Positions 20,103 through 31,790 of a DNA stretch of 64,000 nucleotides are shown piece after piece. Below the pieces are notes generated by a model that searched no databases, was not told where the DNA came from, and saw only the letters and a list, made by a program, of their open reading frames with translations. Source of the DNA: Verrucomicrobiota bacterium (GTDB lineage: Bacteria > Verrucomicrobiota > Verrucomicrobiia > Limisphaerales > UBA9464); NCBI GenBank assembly GCA_016871615.1, contig VHCX01000004.1, forward strand, positions 49,153 to 113,152. The letters are read 5' to 3'. The translations under genes were made by a program, and so were the position numbers. The first letter of the stretch is position 1. Each line of letters starts with the position of its first letter.

Positions 20103-21889
20103 AGGACTCGCGACCGCCAAGGCCGGGGCGATCCGGGCCGACGGCCCTTGCCCTCTGGGCCGCCGGATCGAACCTGCTCGCCATCATGACCGGGTGCTCG
20201 CGGGAAACCCCTTCCGACGCCGGAACGCCCACGGTCGCCCGGGCCACCCCGGCGACACCACAGGCCCTTCCGGCCGATCCGGCAACCCCCTGGTTCACCA
20301 ACGTCGTGGCCGGCAGCGGTTTGTCCTTCACGCACCGGTCGGGTGCCTCCGGCCGGTTCTGGTTGCCGGAGATGGAAAGTGGCGGCGTGGGGTTGCTGGA
20401 CATCGACGGCGACGGATGGCTCGACGTGTTCTGCGTCGATGGCGGCTCGCTGGACCCGCAACGCCCGACCGCCCCGGCACACCGGCTCTACCGCAACCTC
20501 GGCGGGTGGCGCTTCCAGGATGTCACGGCGACATCCGGCCTGGCCTGCCCCTCGGGCTACGGCATGGGATGCACCGTCGGCGACTACGACGGCGACGGAC
20601 GCGACGACCTCTACGTCACCCAGGTGGGATCGAACCGCCTGTACCGCAACCGGGGCGACGGCACCTTCGAGGACACGACGGCCCGGGCGGGCGTGGCGGC
20701 GGGCCCCTTCGGCACCAGCGCCGCCTTCGTCGACCTCGACCAGGACGGCGACCTCGACCTCATGGTCGTCAACTACGTGCGCTGGTCGCAAAGCGCCGAG
20801 ATGGAATGCTTCTCGGACGGCGGACGGCGGGACTACTGCTCGCCGCGCAACTACAACGCCCCGGCCCCGACGGTGCTCTTCCGCAACCGCGGCGACGGCA
20901 CCTTCGAGGAGGTCACGGCCGCGGCCGGGCTCGACCGCGCGTACGGCAACGGCCTGGGCGTGGCCACGGGCGACTTCGACCACGACGGACGGCTCGACCT
21001 GTTCGTCGCCAACGACGCCACGCCGAACCAGCTCTGGCTCAACCGGGGTGGCTGGCGCTTCGAGGACGATGCGCCCCTTCGGGGCTGTGCGCTCAACTCG
21101 ATGGGCATCCCAAGGGCGGGCATGGGCGTGGTGGCCATCGCCCTCGGGCAGGGAGGCTGGCTCGATCTCTTCGTGACGCACCTCGTCGGCGAGGGCAACG
21201 GCTGGTTCCGCAACCAGCGCGGGCTTTTCGTCGACGCCGTCACCCGGGACGGCCCCATGACCGGCAGCCTGCCGCACACGGGCTTCGGCGTGTGCGCCGC
21301 CGACTTCGACCTCGACGGCCTCCTAGACCTCTACGTGGCCAACGGCCGGGTCCGCCTCGGGGCCTCGCCCGCCGGCGGCACGGCCGACCCGTATGCCGAG
21401 GTCAATTCGCTCCGCCGGGGCCTCGGGGACGGACGTTTCGCCGTCGTGCTTCCCGAGGGCGGCACCGAACGGCCTCTGGAGGCCACGAGCCGGGGCGTCG
21501 CGGCCGGCGATCTCGACAACGACGGCGCGCCCGACCTGGTGGTGGTCAACCGGGACGGTCTGGTGCATCTCCTGCGCAACCAGGCCGCGGGCGACCGCTC
21601 ATGGATCCGTCTCGACCTGGTCGGCCGCCCCGGTCTCAGCCCGCGCAACGCGATGCTGCGCCTCGATTCCGGGTCCGGTGTGCAGTGGCGGGGGAATCAC
21701 CCGAACGAAGGATACTGCTCGAGCGGCGATCCCCGGGTCCATTTCGGTCTCGGCGCGGCCCGAAGCGCCCGCCTCACGGTCCGCTGGGCCGACGGAAGCT
21801 CGGAGGATTTCGGCATGCTCGAGGCACGCCGCCCGCACCGCATCGAAGCCGGCCGCGGCAAACCGGCCCCGGGCGCCTTCGACTGGTAA
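20099..21889 (+). CDS. CRTAC1 family protein (FG-GAP/VCBS repeats + ASPIC/UnbV C-terminal domain)
   Basis: repeated GDYDGDGRDDLYVTQVGSNRLYRNRGDGTFED; C-terminal RLTVRWADGSSEDF; GTG start overlaps the TPR gene stop. Confidence 0.88.
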   Translation: MKDSRPPRPGRSGPTALALWAAGSNLLAIMTGCSRETPSDAGTPTVARATPATPQALPADPATPWFTNVVAGSGLSFTHRSGASGRFWLPEMESGGVGLLDIDGDGWLDVFCVDGGSLDPQRPTAPAHRLYRNLGGWRFQDVTATSGLACPSGYGMGCTVGDYDGDGRDDLYVTQVGSNRLYRNRGDGTFEDTTARAGVAAGPFGTSAAFVDLDQDGDLDLMVVNYVRWSQSAEMECFSDGGRRDYCSPRNYNAPAPTVLFRNRGDGTFEEVTAAAGLDRAYGNGLGVATGDFDHDGRLDLFVANDATPNQLWLNRGGWRFEDDAPLRGCALNSMGIPRAGMGVVAIALGQGGWLDLFVTHLVGEGNGWFRNQRGLFVDAVTRDGPMTGSLPHTGFGVCAADFDLDGLLDLYVANGRVRLGASPAGGTADPYAEVNSLRRGLGDGRFAVVLPEGGTERPLEATSRGVAAGDLDNDGAPDLVVVNRDGLVHLLRNQAAGDRSWIRLDLVGRPGLSPRNAMLRLDSGSGVQWRGNHPNEGYCSSGDPRVHFGLGAARSARLTVRWADGSSEDFGMLEARRPHRIEAGRGKPAPGAFDW

Positions 21890-21915
21890 TCCACCGCGCG
21901 CTCGATCCCTTCCTT

Positions 21916-21944
21916 GGGATGGGGCGAACTTCTCGCCCCATCCC
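21916..21944. terminator. Strong hairpin downstream of the CRTAC1 gene
   Basis: GGGATGGGGCGA-ACTTC-TCGCCCCATCCC: 12-bp perfect stem, 5-nt loop, 27 nt after stop; no U-tract. Confidence 0.5.
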
Positions 21945-22099
21945 CTCTCCCCCGAATCCCCTGCCCCACCATCCGCAAGGCCGCGAACCACCACGCCGGG
22001 GCCATGGGCGAAACCTGCCCACCGATGGCGATCAACCCTCCCCTGCCCTCTGTTTTCCGGGCGATTGACCGCGGCGTCACTCCCGATAACATCCCGGCC

Positions 22100-22522
22100 A
22101 TGATCTCCCGCCCGACCTCCGCACTCGGTGCCTCGCTGACCCTCTGCGTCCTCCTGATCTCCGGTTGCGGGAAATCCGAGGACGGCCCGAAGGCGGTCGA
22201 TGTCGCGGCACAGGTCGCCCAACTCAAGGGCAACACCGACGCCCAGGCCAACGCCCTGAGCGAGTTGGCCGCCGGTGGGCCGAACTCGGCGGGTGCGGTC
22301 ACGGACATCATTCCGCTGCTGAAGTCCGAGGACACCGTGATCCGCCGTCTGGCGGCCTATGCCCTATGCCAGATCGGGCCCGCCGCCAAGGCCGCGGTGC
22401 CCGACCTCAAGGCGCTGATGAACGACGCCGATCCGAGCACGGCCACCACGGCCATCAACGCCCTGAACGCCATCGATCCCGCCGCCGCCGGGGGCATCCA
22501 GGTGCTCAACGTCACCCAGTGA
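22100..22522 (+). CDS. Small HEAT-repeat lipoprotein
   Basis: lipobox LLISGCGKSE; VIRRLAAYALCQIGPAAKAAVPDLKALMNDADPSTATTAINALNAI. Confidence 0.75.
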   Translation: MISRPTSALGASLTLCVLLISGCGKSEDGPKAVDVAAQVAQLKGNTDAQANALSELAAGGPNSAGAVTDIIPLLKSEDTVIRRLAAYALCQIGPAAKAAVPDLKALMNDADPSTATTAINALNAIDPAAAGGIQVLNVTQ

Positions 22523-22736
22523 GGCCCCGGGGCGATCTTCGGGGCCTCCAACCCGTGATCCTCCAACCGCTCGGGGCATCCCAAAAGGGGCCCCTGCGAC
22601 GCACGGCCGCAGGAACGTCACCGGAACGTTCCCATGCCGGGCTGTCCCGGCATTTTTCCTGCTGCAGAATGGCCAAGTTCCCTGCCGCCTCCGCCTGCAG
22701 ACCCTCCCGGACGACGGGTGACGGCACCCGGGACCC

Positions 22737-25700
22737 GTGAACATGCCCGTGAAAACAAGCTTTCACTCCCTCTCCCGTGCGATCCTGACCGGGCTTCTCC
22801 TGCTTGCCACCTGCGTGGATTCCACGCTCCTGGGCGCGAAATCCACGCAGCCTCCGCGGGCCAAGGCCTTTCCGGAGCCGGACAGCGACGGCGACGGCCT
22901 GTCGGACGTGCTCGAACTGCGCTTCGACAGCGACCCCTTCGCCGCGGACACCGATGGCGACGGGGCCAACGACCTGGCCGAATACCTCGCCGGGACGCGG
23001 CCCCGCGACAAGACCAGCATCCCCCTCTTCCAGCCCGCCGACCGGGACCGCCAGTTGCTCGGTGGCGATCTCCTGAGGCTTCGGCCGCTCTCGATCAAGC
23101 CGCTGTCGCTCAAGACCAACGAGACCATCGTCACCAACGAACCGCCGGCCGCGGGGGGCGATCCGACCTACACCACGAACCGTGAGGTGATCACCAACTA
23201 CACCACCTACCAGTGGTTCCGCGACGGGCGGGCGCTGCCCGGCCAGACCAACCTCCATCTGGTGCTCTTCGGGGCGGAGCGGCCGGATTCCGGGCGCTAC
23301 CTGCTGGAGGCCCGGCTCGAGGACTCGATCCAACGGGAACCGAAGGGCATCCGGATCGATGTGCTGGGAACCCGGGCGGTGCGGGAATTCCCAAGGCCGT
23401 CCGGGGAGTTGGTCACATGGGGCCGCGAGGTCGGCTCCAGCCCCCCGAGGCTGACCAACGCCGTGGGCGTCGCCCGTGGTTTCGTCCATGCCTATGCCGT
23501 GGACGCCGGCGGGAAACTGTCGGGATGGGGGACCAACACCTTGGGCCAGTTGGGCACGCCGGCCAACCTGCCACCGGTCCGCGACGTGGCCGCAGGGGCC
23601 TTCCATACCGTGGCCCTCCTGACCAACGGCACGGTGCGGGCGTGGGGCGACAACCGATTCGGTCAGACCTCGGTGCCGGAGGGACTGGCGTCGGTGGTCG
23701 CCGTGGCTGCCGGGCAATTCCACACGATGGCCCTGCGTCAGGATGGAACCGTCGTCTGCTGGGGTGACAACGGCAGACTGCAATGCCTCGTGCCACCGGG
23801 GGTGTCCGGTGCGGTGGCCATCGCCGCCGGGGCCGCCCACAGCGTGGCGCTGATGGCCGACGGTTCCGTGGTCTGCTGGGGATCCGACGAGCGTGGGCAG
23901 GCCACCGAGCCGGCCAAGGCGCCTCGGATCGCCCGGATCGCGGCGGGCGACCATCACACCCTGGCGCTCACGCGCGAGGGGCGGGTGATCGCCTGGGGCG
24001 ACACCGCGCAGAAACAGGTCCCGGCCCCGCCCCGGCTGCCGCCGCTGATCGCCATCGCCGGCGGGGCCACCTTCTCGGTGGGGCTCGACGCGAACGGCAC
24101 CGGCACCGGATGGGGAACCACCGGGCTGGCACCCATGGCCGCACTCCAGACCAACCTGCTGGCCGTCGCGGCCGGATTCCAGGCGGCGGCGGGCATCCGG
24201 GGCCGCGCTGACGGGGACCAGGATGGGGTGGACGACCCGACCGAGCGGGCCCTCGGGCTCAGCACCGTCTCACCCGACTCGGACCAGGACGGGCTGGAGG
24301 ACGGGATCGAGCTTCGTCTCGGTCTCGATCCGCTCCTGCCGGACAGCGACGGCGACGGACTGGCCGACCTGTCCGAGATCTCCCAAAGCACCGACTCCGA
24401 CGGGGACGGGATTCCCGACACCGAGGAGCTTCGACGCGGCCTGAACCCGCTGGCCCGGGACACCGATTCCGACGGCGCCCCGGACGGTGACGAAGTCGCC
24501 GCCGGAACCGACCCGGCCTCGGCCGGGAGCTATCCCGTCTTCGAGCTTCTGGACCGCGACCGGCAACTCCTGGCCGGCGACCGGCTGGTCCTGAGGGTGG
24601 TTTCCCTGGTTCCGGCCACCCCGGCCCTCCCCCCGGCCCCGGTGGCCCCGCCGCCGCCGCCAACGCCCGTCGATCCTGAGGCCGACCCCGGGGCCGACCC
24701 GGGCGGGACGGGGGAAACGGGCGGAACCTCCACCAATGCGCCTCCGACGCCTCCGGCTCCCGCCATCAAGCAGCCGACCTTCCAATGGTTCCGGAACGAC
24801 CGGGCCATCGCCGGTCACACCAACGCGAGCCTGGTCCTCCACGACACGCTGCCCGAAGAGTCCGGAACCTACCGGCTCGAGGCCTACCTCGACCTCACGA
24901 ACCGGGTCCAGACCAGCCGAGGCCTGCGGGTGGAGGTGCTGGAACTGCGCCGGGCGGTCCTGCCGGAGCGGTCGGTCGGCCGCCTCGTCGCTTGGGGTGA
25001 CGACACCTTCGGGCAGGCCAGCCCGCCGGCGGGCGCCGGCCCGGTCGACGCCGTCGCCGCCGGATTCGGCCACTCCCTGGCGCTGCGCACCAACGGCACG
25101 GTGGTGGCCTGGGGCCTGGACTCGCGGGGACAGGCCAGGGTCCCGGCCGGTCTCACCGATGTCGTGGCCATCGCCGCGGGCGGCGGACACTCGGTGGCGT
25201 TGACCCGGGATGGCCGGGTGGTCGCCTGGGGCGACAACGACCGGGGCCAGACCGCCGTGCCCAGCCTGCTCACCAACGCCGTGGCCATCGCCGCCGGCGA
25301 TCTCCACACGCTCGCCCTCGACGCAGCCGGCAGGATCTGGGCCTGGGGCGACTCGACGGCGGGCCAGACCAACGCCCAGGTCCGCGGCGCCACGCGACTC
25401 TTCGCCGGTGCCACGGCCTCGGGCTGGCTCGACGGCTCGGGACGGTTCCGGACGGCGGGCAGCCCCGGGGCGACCAACCTCGCCGGCATCGTGGGGTTCA
25501 CCGCCCGGGATGGGCAGGGACTCCTTCTCGGGCGCAACGGGGCGGTCTTCCCGGTCCCGGGCACGGCCGGCACGCCTCCCGGAGCGGCATCCCCGGCCCT
25601 CGGGATCGCGCTCACCCGGTCGGTCGGCGCCGCCGTGGCGCCCGACGGCTCGATCACCGCTTGGGGCGACACCAACGCGCCGGCCTGGAGGGTGCCGGCC

Positions 25701-27371
25701 GGATTGCGGCAGGTGACGCGACTGGCCGGGGGTTCCGGACATTTCCTGGCAGTGCAGACGGACCCGGACGCCGACACCGACGGGGTGAGCGATGCCATGG
25801 AGCGGGCCACAGGCTCCAACCCTGCCGCGCCGGACTCCGATGGCGACGGCCTCGAGGACGGTCTGGAACCCCGCCTGGGATCCAGCCCCGTCCTCGCGGA
25901 CACCGACGGGGACGGCCTCGACGACCGGTTGGAATGGCTGCACGGGCTCGATGCCCTCGTCGGCACCGAGCGACCCGACGGGTGGATGGGGATCCGTCCG
26001 CTGGTCTCCCTGCGGACCTTCGCGCTCGGCGGCGACGGCTACCGCCTGCAGGGTTCCTGGGACGGCCTCACGTGGACCTCCCTCGAGGAACCCCGCCGTG
26101 AGGCCCCGGGCTGGACCCAGCGGTTCTTGGCCCCGCTGCCGTTGTGGCCTCTGTACCGGCTCGCAGGACCGGACCGCGGGGATGCTCCGGGCGAGTCCCC
26201 GGTCGAAGGCACCGTGGTGGCCTGGGGAGACGGCCGCCTCGGACAGACCTCCGTCCCCCGGGGCCTCGGGACCCTTCGCCAGATCAGCGCCGGAACCTGG
26301 CACACGCTGGCGCTCCGCGCCGACGGCACGGTCGTGGCCTGGGGCGACTCGACCGACGGCAAACTGTCGGTCCCGCCGACCCTCCGCGACGTCGTGGCCG
26401 TCGCCGCCGGCGGCAACCACTCGCTGGCGCTCGACGCCTCGGGCCGCATCACCGGCTGGGGACGGGAGGCCTCCGGCCAGACCGTCGCCCCCGCGCTGCG
26501 AGCCCCGGCGACGGCCATCGCCGCCGGGGGCGACTACGGCCTGGCGCTGCTGGCCGATGGAACGGTCGTCGCCTGGGGCGCCAACTACAGCGGGCAGCTT
26601 GAGGTGCCCCCGGGACTGCGCGACGTGGTCGCGATCGCGGCCGGCTGGAGCCATGCGGTCGCGCTCCGCAAGGACGGCACGGTGGCCTGCTGGGGGAACA
26701 ACCGGGCAGGCCAATGCGAGCCCCCTCCGGGCCTGGTCGGCGTGGTGGCGGTGGCGGCGGGCGACGCGCACACCGTGGCGCTGCGGGCCGACGGGTCCGT
26801 GGTGGTCTGGGGGGCCGACGGGGACGGACAACGGAGGGTTCCGGCCGGTCTCGACCGGGTGGTCCGGGTCCAGGCCGGCTACAACCACACCGTGGCGCTG
26901 CGGGACACCGGAGAGCTCGTGTCCTGGGGCGGCGAGTCGGGCGACGTGCTCCGGGTCCCGGCCTCGGCCACGGCGGCCCTGCAGGTCTCGGCCGGCGGAT
27001 TCCACACGGTGGCCCTGCTCCAGGCCCGCGACACCGACGGGGACGGCCTTGATGACCGCCTCGAGGCCGTCCTCGGGACCTCTCCAGAGGCCGCGGACAC
27101 CGATGGCGACGGGTTGTCCGACGCCCGGGAATGGCGCTTCGGCTCCGATCCAAAGGTGCCCGGCGAGGCGGCCGACGGGACGGTCCGGGTCCTGCCGGCG
27201 GTCCAGCTCGACGTCTTCACGCTGGGTTCGCGGACCTATCGGCTGCAGGTCTCGACCAACCTCCTCGACGTCTCCGATCTGGGGCCTCCGATCCGCGGGG
27301 TGACCGGCTTCAGTTCCCAGCAGGTCGAGATCCTCGACTCCAACCAGTTCTTCCGGCTGATCCACCCATGA
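22737..27371 (+). CDS. Large secreted RCC1-repeat protein with thrombospondin type 3-like (DxDGDGL) and Ig-like segments
   Basis: 1544 aa; three blocks of RCC1 blades (TVVAWGD...VPxGLxDVVAIAAGxxHSVAL), four clusters of DSDGDGLSD motifs, C-term YRLQVSTNL...FFRLIHP. Confidence 0.88.
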   Translation: MNMPVKTSFHSLSRAILTGLLLLATCVDSTLLGAKSTQPPRAKAFPEPDSDGDGLSDVLELRFDSDPFAADTDGDGANDLAEYLAGTRPRDKTSIPLFQPADRDRQLLGGDLLRLRPLSIKPLSLKTNETIVTNEPPAAGGDPTYTTNREVITNYTTYQWFRDGRALPGQTNLHLVLFGAERPDSGRYLLEARLEDSIQREPKGIRIDVLGTRAVREFPRPSGELVTWGREVGSSPPRLTNAVGVARGFVHAYAVDAGGKLSGWGTNTLGQLGTPANLPPVRDVAAGAFHTVALLTNGTVRAWGDNRFGQTSVPEGLASVVAVAAGQFHTMALRQDGTVVCWGDNGRLQCLVPPGVSGAVAIAAGAAHSVALMADGSVVCWGSDERGQATEPAKAPRIARIAAGDHHTLALTREGRVIAWGDTAQKQVPAPPRLPPLIAIAGGATFSVGLDANGTGTGWGTTGLAPMAALQTNLLAVAAGFQAAAGIRGRADGDQDGVDDPTERALGLSTVSPDSDQDGLEDGIELRLGLDPLLPDSDGDGLADLSEISQSTDSDGDGIPDTEELRRGLNPLARDTDSDGAPDGDEVAAGTDPASAGSYPVFELLDRDRQLLAGDRLVLRVVSLVPATPALPPAPVAPPPPPTPVDPEADPGADPGGTGETGGTSTNAPPTPPAPAIKQPTFQWFRNDRAIAGHTNASLVLHDTLPEESGTYRLEAYLDLTNRVQTSRGLRVEVLELRRAVLPERSVGRLVAWGDDTFGQASPPAGAGPVDAVAAGFGHSLALRTNGTVVAWGLDSRGQARVPAGLTDVVAIAAGGGHSVALTRDGRVVAWGDNDRGQTAVPSLLTNAVAIAAGDLHTLALDAAGRIWAWGDSTAGQTNAQVRGATRLFAGATASGWLDGSGRFRTAGSPGATNLAGIVGFTARDGQGLLLGRNGAVFPVPGTAGTPPGAASPALGIALTRSVGAAVAPDGSITAWGDTNAPAWRVPAGLRQVTRLAGGSGHFLAVQTDPDADTDGVSDAMERATGSNPAAPDSDGDGLEDGLEPRLGSSPVLADTDGDGLDDRLEWLHGLDALVGTERPDGWMGIRPLVSLRTFALGGDGYRLQGSWDGLTWTSLEEPRREAPGWTQRFLAPLPLWPLYRLAGPDRGDAPGESPVEGTVVAWGDGRLGQTSVPRGLGTLRQISAGTWHTLALRADGTVVAWGDSTDGKLSVPPTLRDVVAVAAGGNHSLALDASGRITGWGREASGQTVAPALRAPATAIAAGGDYGLALLADGTVVAWGANYSGQLEVPPGLRDVVAIAAGWSHAVALRKDGTVACWGNNRAGQCEPPPGLVGVVAVAAGDAHTVALRADGSVVVWGADGDGQRRVPAGLDRVVRVQAGYNHTVALRDTGELVSWGGESGDVLRVPASATAALQVSAGGFHTVALLQARDTDGDGLDDRLEAVLGTSPEAADTDGDGLSDAREWRFGSDPKVPGEAADGTVRVLPAVQLDVFTLGSRTYRLQVSTNLLDVSDLGPPIRGVTGFSSQQVEILDSNQFFRLIHP

Positions 27372-27482
27372 CGGCGGCCGGCCGGCATCGGGCAAGGGGC
27401 GACGGGCCCACAGTCCCGGGCGGGGGACCCTGACCTGGGACGGGATATCAACAGGCCTTGGCGCAGACCGGGGCATGGGGGC

Positions 27483-28670
27483 ATGCTTCGGCGGCCCATC
27501 CGGATCCACCCGCAACATCCCATGCCTTCCAAGCCCGCCGCATCCGCCCGCCGTCGCCTGACCGCCGTGCTGGGCAGCCTGTCGCTGCTGCTGACCCTGC
27601 GCGCGGAGATCCCGCTGGTGGACCTCGCCGCCGAGAACGATCGGCGCAGCGTCGTGGACCGCGAGGAGGGCCAGTACCTCGGCCATCCCACCACCGTGCT
27701 GCTGGAGGACGGAACGACGGTCCTGTGCGTCTACCCCAAGGGCCATGGCAAGGGAGCCATCCAGCTCAAGCGCAGCCCCGACGGCGGCCGCACCTGGGGC
27801 CCGCGACAACCCGTGCCCGAGAACTGGGCGACCTCGCTGGAGACACCCACCCTCCACCGGGTGATCGACGCCGACGGTCGCAAGCGCCTCATCGTCTGGT
27901 CCGGCCTCTGGCCCGCGCGGCTGTCCGTCTCCGAGGACGACGGTCGCACCTGGTCCCCCCTGAAGGCCGCCGGGGACTGGGGCGGCATCGTGGTGATGGG
28001 GTCGGTGGAGGCGGTGCGCCGGCAACCGGGCCACTACCTCGCCTGGTTCCATGACGACGGCCGCTTCTTCTCCAGGGACGCCAAGCCCTCGAAGCCGCCG
28101 GAGTTCCGGCTCTGCCAGGTGCGCTCGGAGGACGGCGGCCGGACCTGGTCGCAACCGCGCACCCTGTGGATCGGCTCGGAGATCCACCTCTGCGAACCCG
28201 GCGCGGTGCGCTCCCCGGACGGCCGCACCCTGGTGCTGCTGCTGCGCGAGAACCGCCGGCGGAAACCCTCCCACCGCATGGTCTCCACGGACGAGGGCGC
28301 GACCTGGGGCGACCCGGTCGAGCTGCCGGCCAGCCTCACCGGGGACCGTCACACGGCCAAGCACACCCCGGACGGCCGCCTGGTGATCTCCTTCCGCGAC
28401 ACCGCCCAGGGATCCCCGACCGCCGGCGACTGGATCGCCTGGGTCGGCCGGTTCGAGGACCTGATGCAGGGACGCGAGGGCCAGTATCGGATCCGCCTCG
28501 GCGACAACCACCATGCCTGGGACTGCGCCTACCCGGGCGTGGAGGTGCTGCCCGACGGGACGGTGCTGGCCACGACCTACGGCCACTGGGACGCGGGCAA
28601 GCCGCCGTACATCGTCTCGGTGCGGTTCCGCCTCGCGGAGATCGACCGGCGCCTCGCCGGGAAACGCTGA
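27483..28670 (+). CDS. Exo-alpha-sialidase/BNR-repeat family protein
   Basis: RSPDGGRTWGP, SEDDGRTWSPL, RSEDGGRTWSQPR, STDEGATWGDPV Asp-box repeats. Confidence 0.85.
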   Translation: MLRRPIRIHPQHPMPSKPAASARRRLTAVLGSLSLLLTLRAEIPLVDLAAENDRRSVVDREEGQYLGHPTTVLLEDGTTVLCVYPKGHGKGAIQLKRSPDGGRTWGPRQPVPENWATSLETPTLHRVIDADGRKRLIVWSGLWPARLSVSEDDGRTWSPLKAAGDWGGIVVMGSVEAVRRQPGHYLAWFHDDGRFFSRDAKPSKPPEFRLCQVRSEDGGRTWSQPRTLWIGSEIHLCEPGAVRSPDGRTLVLLLRENRRRKPSHRMVSTDEGATWGDPVELPASLTGDRHTAKHTPDGRLVISFRDTAQGSPTAGDWIAWVGRFEDLMQGREGQYRIRLGDNHHAWDCAYPGVEVLPDGTVLATTYGHWDAGKPPYIVSVRFRLAEIDRRLAGKR

Positions 28671-28687
28671 CGGGACCCGGAACGGGA

Positions 28688-29425
28688 CTACCGGCGCAGA
28701 TGCCTGAGGATCTTGCCCGGGAAATACGGCAGGGCGAGGGCAACCTCCTTGAGCATGCGGGGCGACATCTGGGAGGGCACCGTGGCCGTCACATAGGCAC
28801 GCGGGTGGACGAGATCCTCGGGCCAGTCGCGGGCGGCCTCCCGCGCCTCCGGGAGGTCGGCGAGTCGTTCGGCCCGCACGAACAGGAAGAGATTCTGCAC
28901 GTACCACCAGGCGACCTTGTCGTTGCCCCAGATCTGGTGCCGCACGCAGTCCAACGGGACGAAGCCCTGCGAGCGGAACCGGCGGGTCCAGTGGCTCTGG
29001 AACTGCTCGTTCACATGATGGGTGCCGCCCTGCCCCGGGATGGCCGCACTGAAGGCCACGACATCGCCCAGCGAGCAGAGGTCGGCCACGAAGGAATCGG
29101 CCCGCGACGGGTCGAGGTGCTCGGCCACCTCGAGGCAGTTGACCAGGTCGAAGCGGCGGTCCAGTCGCAGGGGCTGGGAGAGGTCGCGGCGCAGGAAACG
29201 GTCCGACGGGATCAGGAGCTGGTCGGCCTGGACGATGTCCCCGTCGATGCCGAGCACCTCGCATCCCGCCTGGGCATAGGCCTGTGCCCAGGTGCCCGAC
29301 CCGCACCCGACATCCACGACGGTGCGGGCCGGCACCATCTTCAGCAGCAGGGGGACGACCTCCCGGGCCGACCCGGCCGAATCCTCCTTCAACCCCTCAT
29401 AATACCGGGTGGAATAGGCGCTCAT
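28688..29425 (-). CDS. Class I SAM-dependent methyltransferase
   Basis: ARTVVDVGCGSGTWAQAYAQAGCEVLGIDGD, FDLVNCLEVAEHL; start trimmed to MSAYSTRYYEGL. Confidence 0.82.
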   Translation of the reverse strand: MSAYSTRYYEGLKEDSAGSAREVVPLLLKMVPARTVVDVGCGSGTWAQAYAQAGCEVLGIDGDIVQADQLLIPSDRFLRRDLSQPLRLDRRFDLVNCLEVAEHLDPSRADSFVADLCSLGDVVAFSAAIPGQGGTHHVNEQFQSHWTRRFRSQGFVPLDCVRHQIWGNDKVAWWYVQNLFLFVRAERLADLPEAREAARDWPEDLVHPRAYVTATVPSQMSPRMLKEVALALPYFPGKILRHLRR

Positions 29426-29652
29426 CGCCGACAGCCTACGGAGCGGGCCCGGGCTCGGGAATCCAATTCGGGCAATCCGTGGGTGGCCCGAGGTGGCCGG
29501 GGGCGGCGCATCGAGATGCCAGTCGGCGCAGGCTCCCCCCGGCCATTGACGCGGCCGCGGTTTGGGCTTTGTTGGACATAGACTGGGGCCGTCCCGGGCT
29601 GTCCACGGGTCCCGGGGGCGGTCCGGTCCAAACCAACCAATCCCATCCGTCG

Positions 29653-30066
29653 ATGACACGCCACCCACCAGCGCCCAGCCGGCCGTTGCCGCGAAACAGC
29701 CCCGGTTCCCGGGTTCGCGACGTTGCTGGTCGCCCCGCGACCCCATCCCGGACCCGCCCCGGAACTGGGATCCGGACCCCGGCCATCGCGGGAGCGTTCC
29801 TCTCGCCACGCCCCCTGCCGACGCCCCTCGACCATCTTCTCGATCGGCTGCTTGCGGCGGCACTCCAGCGCAACGCGACCCCGTCGCTGGTGCCGGCCAT
29901 CCGACAGGCCGCCCACGAGGCGGCGGCGATCGCCTGGCTTCAACCGTTCCCGCTGCTGGTCCTGCCGGGGCTCTTCGAGGAGAAGCTCATCGCCACCCGG
30001 CGCCGCCACCACCAGCAGAACCTCATCCTCTCCCGGTCCGGAGAGTGGCTGGGCCTGGCCTCGTAG
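29653..30066 (+). CDS. Hypothetical protein
   Basis: open frame with plausible helical C-terminal half (LDHLLDRLLAAALQRNATPSLVPAIRQAAHEAAAIAWLQPFPLLVLPGLFEEKLIATRRRHH); start uncertain. Confidence 0.35.
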   Translation: MTRHPPAPSRPLPRNSPGSRVRDVAGRPATPSRTRPGTGIRTPAIAGAFLSPRPLPTPLDHLLDRLLAAALQRNATPSLVPAIRQAAHEAAAIAWLQPFPLLVLPGLFEEKLIATRRRHHQQNLILSRSGEWLGLAS

Positions 30067-30112
30067 CCGGATCGGGCACGGCCCCGGAGCCGCCCCACGG
30101 GCCGCCGGACCC

Positions 30113-31660
<1,548 letters not shown>

Positions 31661-31790
31661 ACGAGAGCCACGAAGCGTGGCCGACGGGCCGGGGCCGTCA
31701 ACGCTTCAGCGGGGATCCGCCGGTGCCGCCCGTGCCGGTGGGGGCAACCGGAGCTTGAGATCGCCGACCCGTCACGCCTTCATCTGGGCC

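Noticed and set aside
24270-29306. 1678-aa minus-strand open frame antisense to the RCC1 and sialidase genes
   Set aside because: Shadow ORF of high-GC coding sequence: low-complexity R/G/H/V-rich translation, no recognisable domain, overlaps well-supported genes on the other strand.
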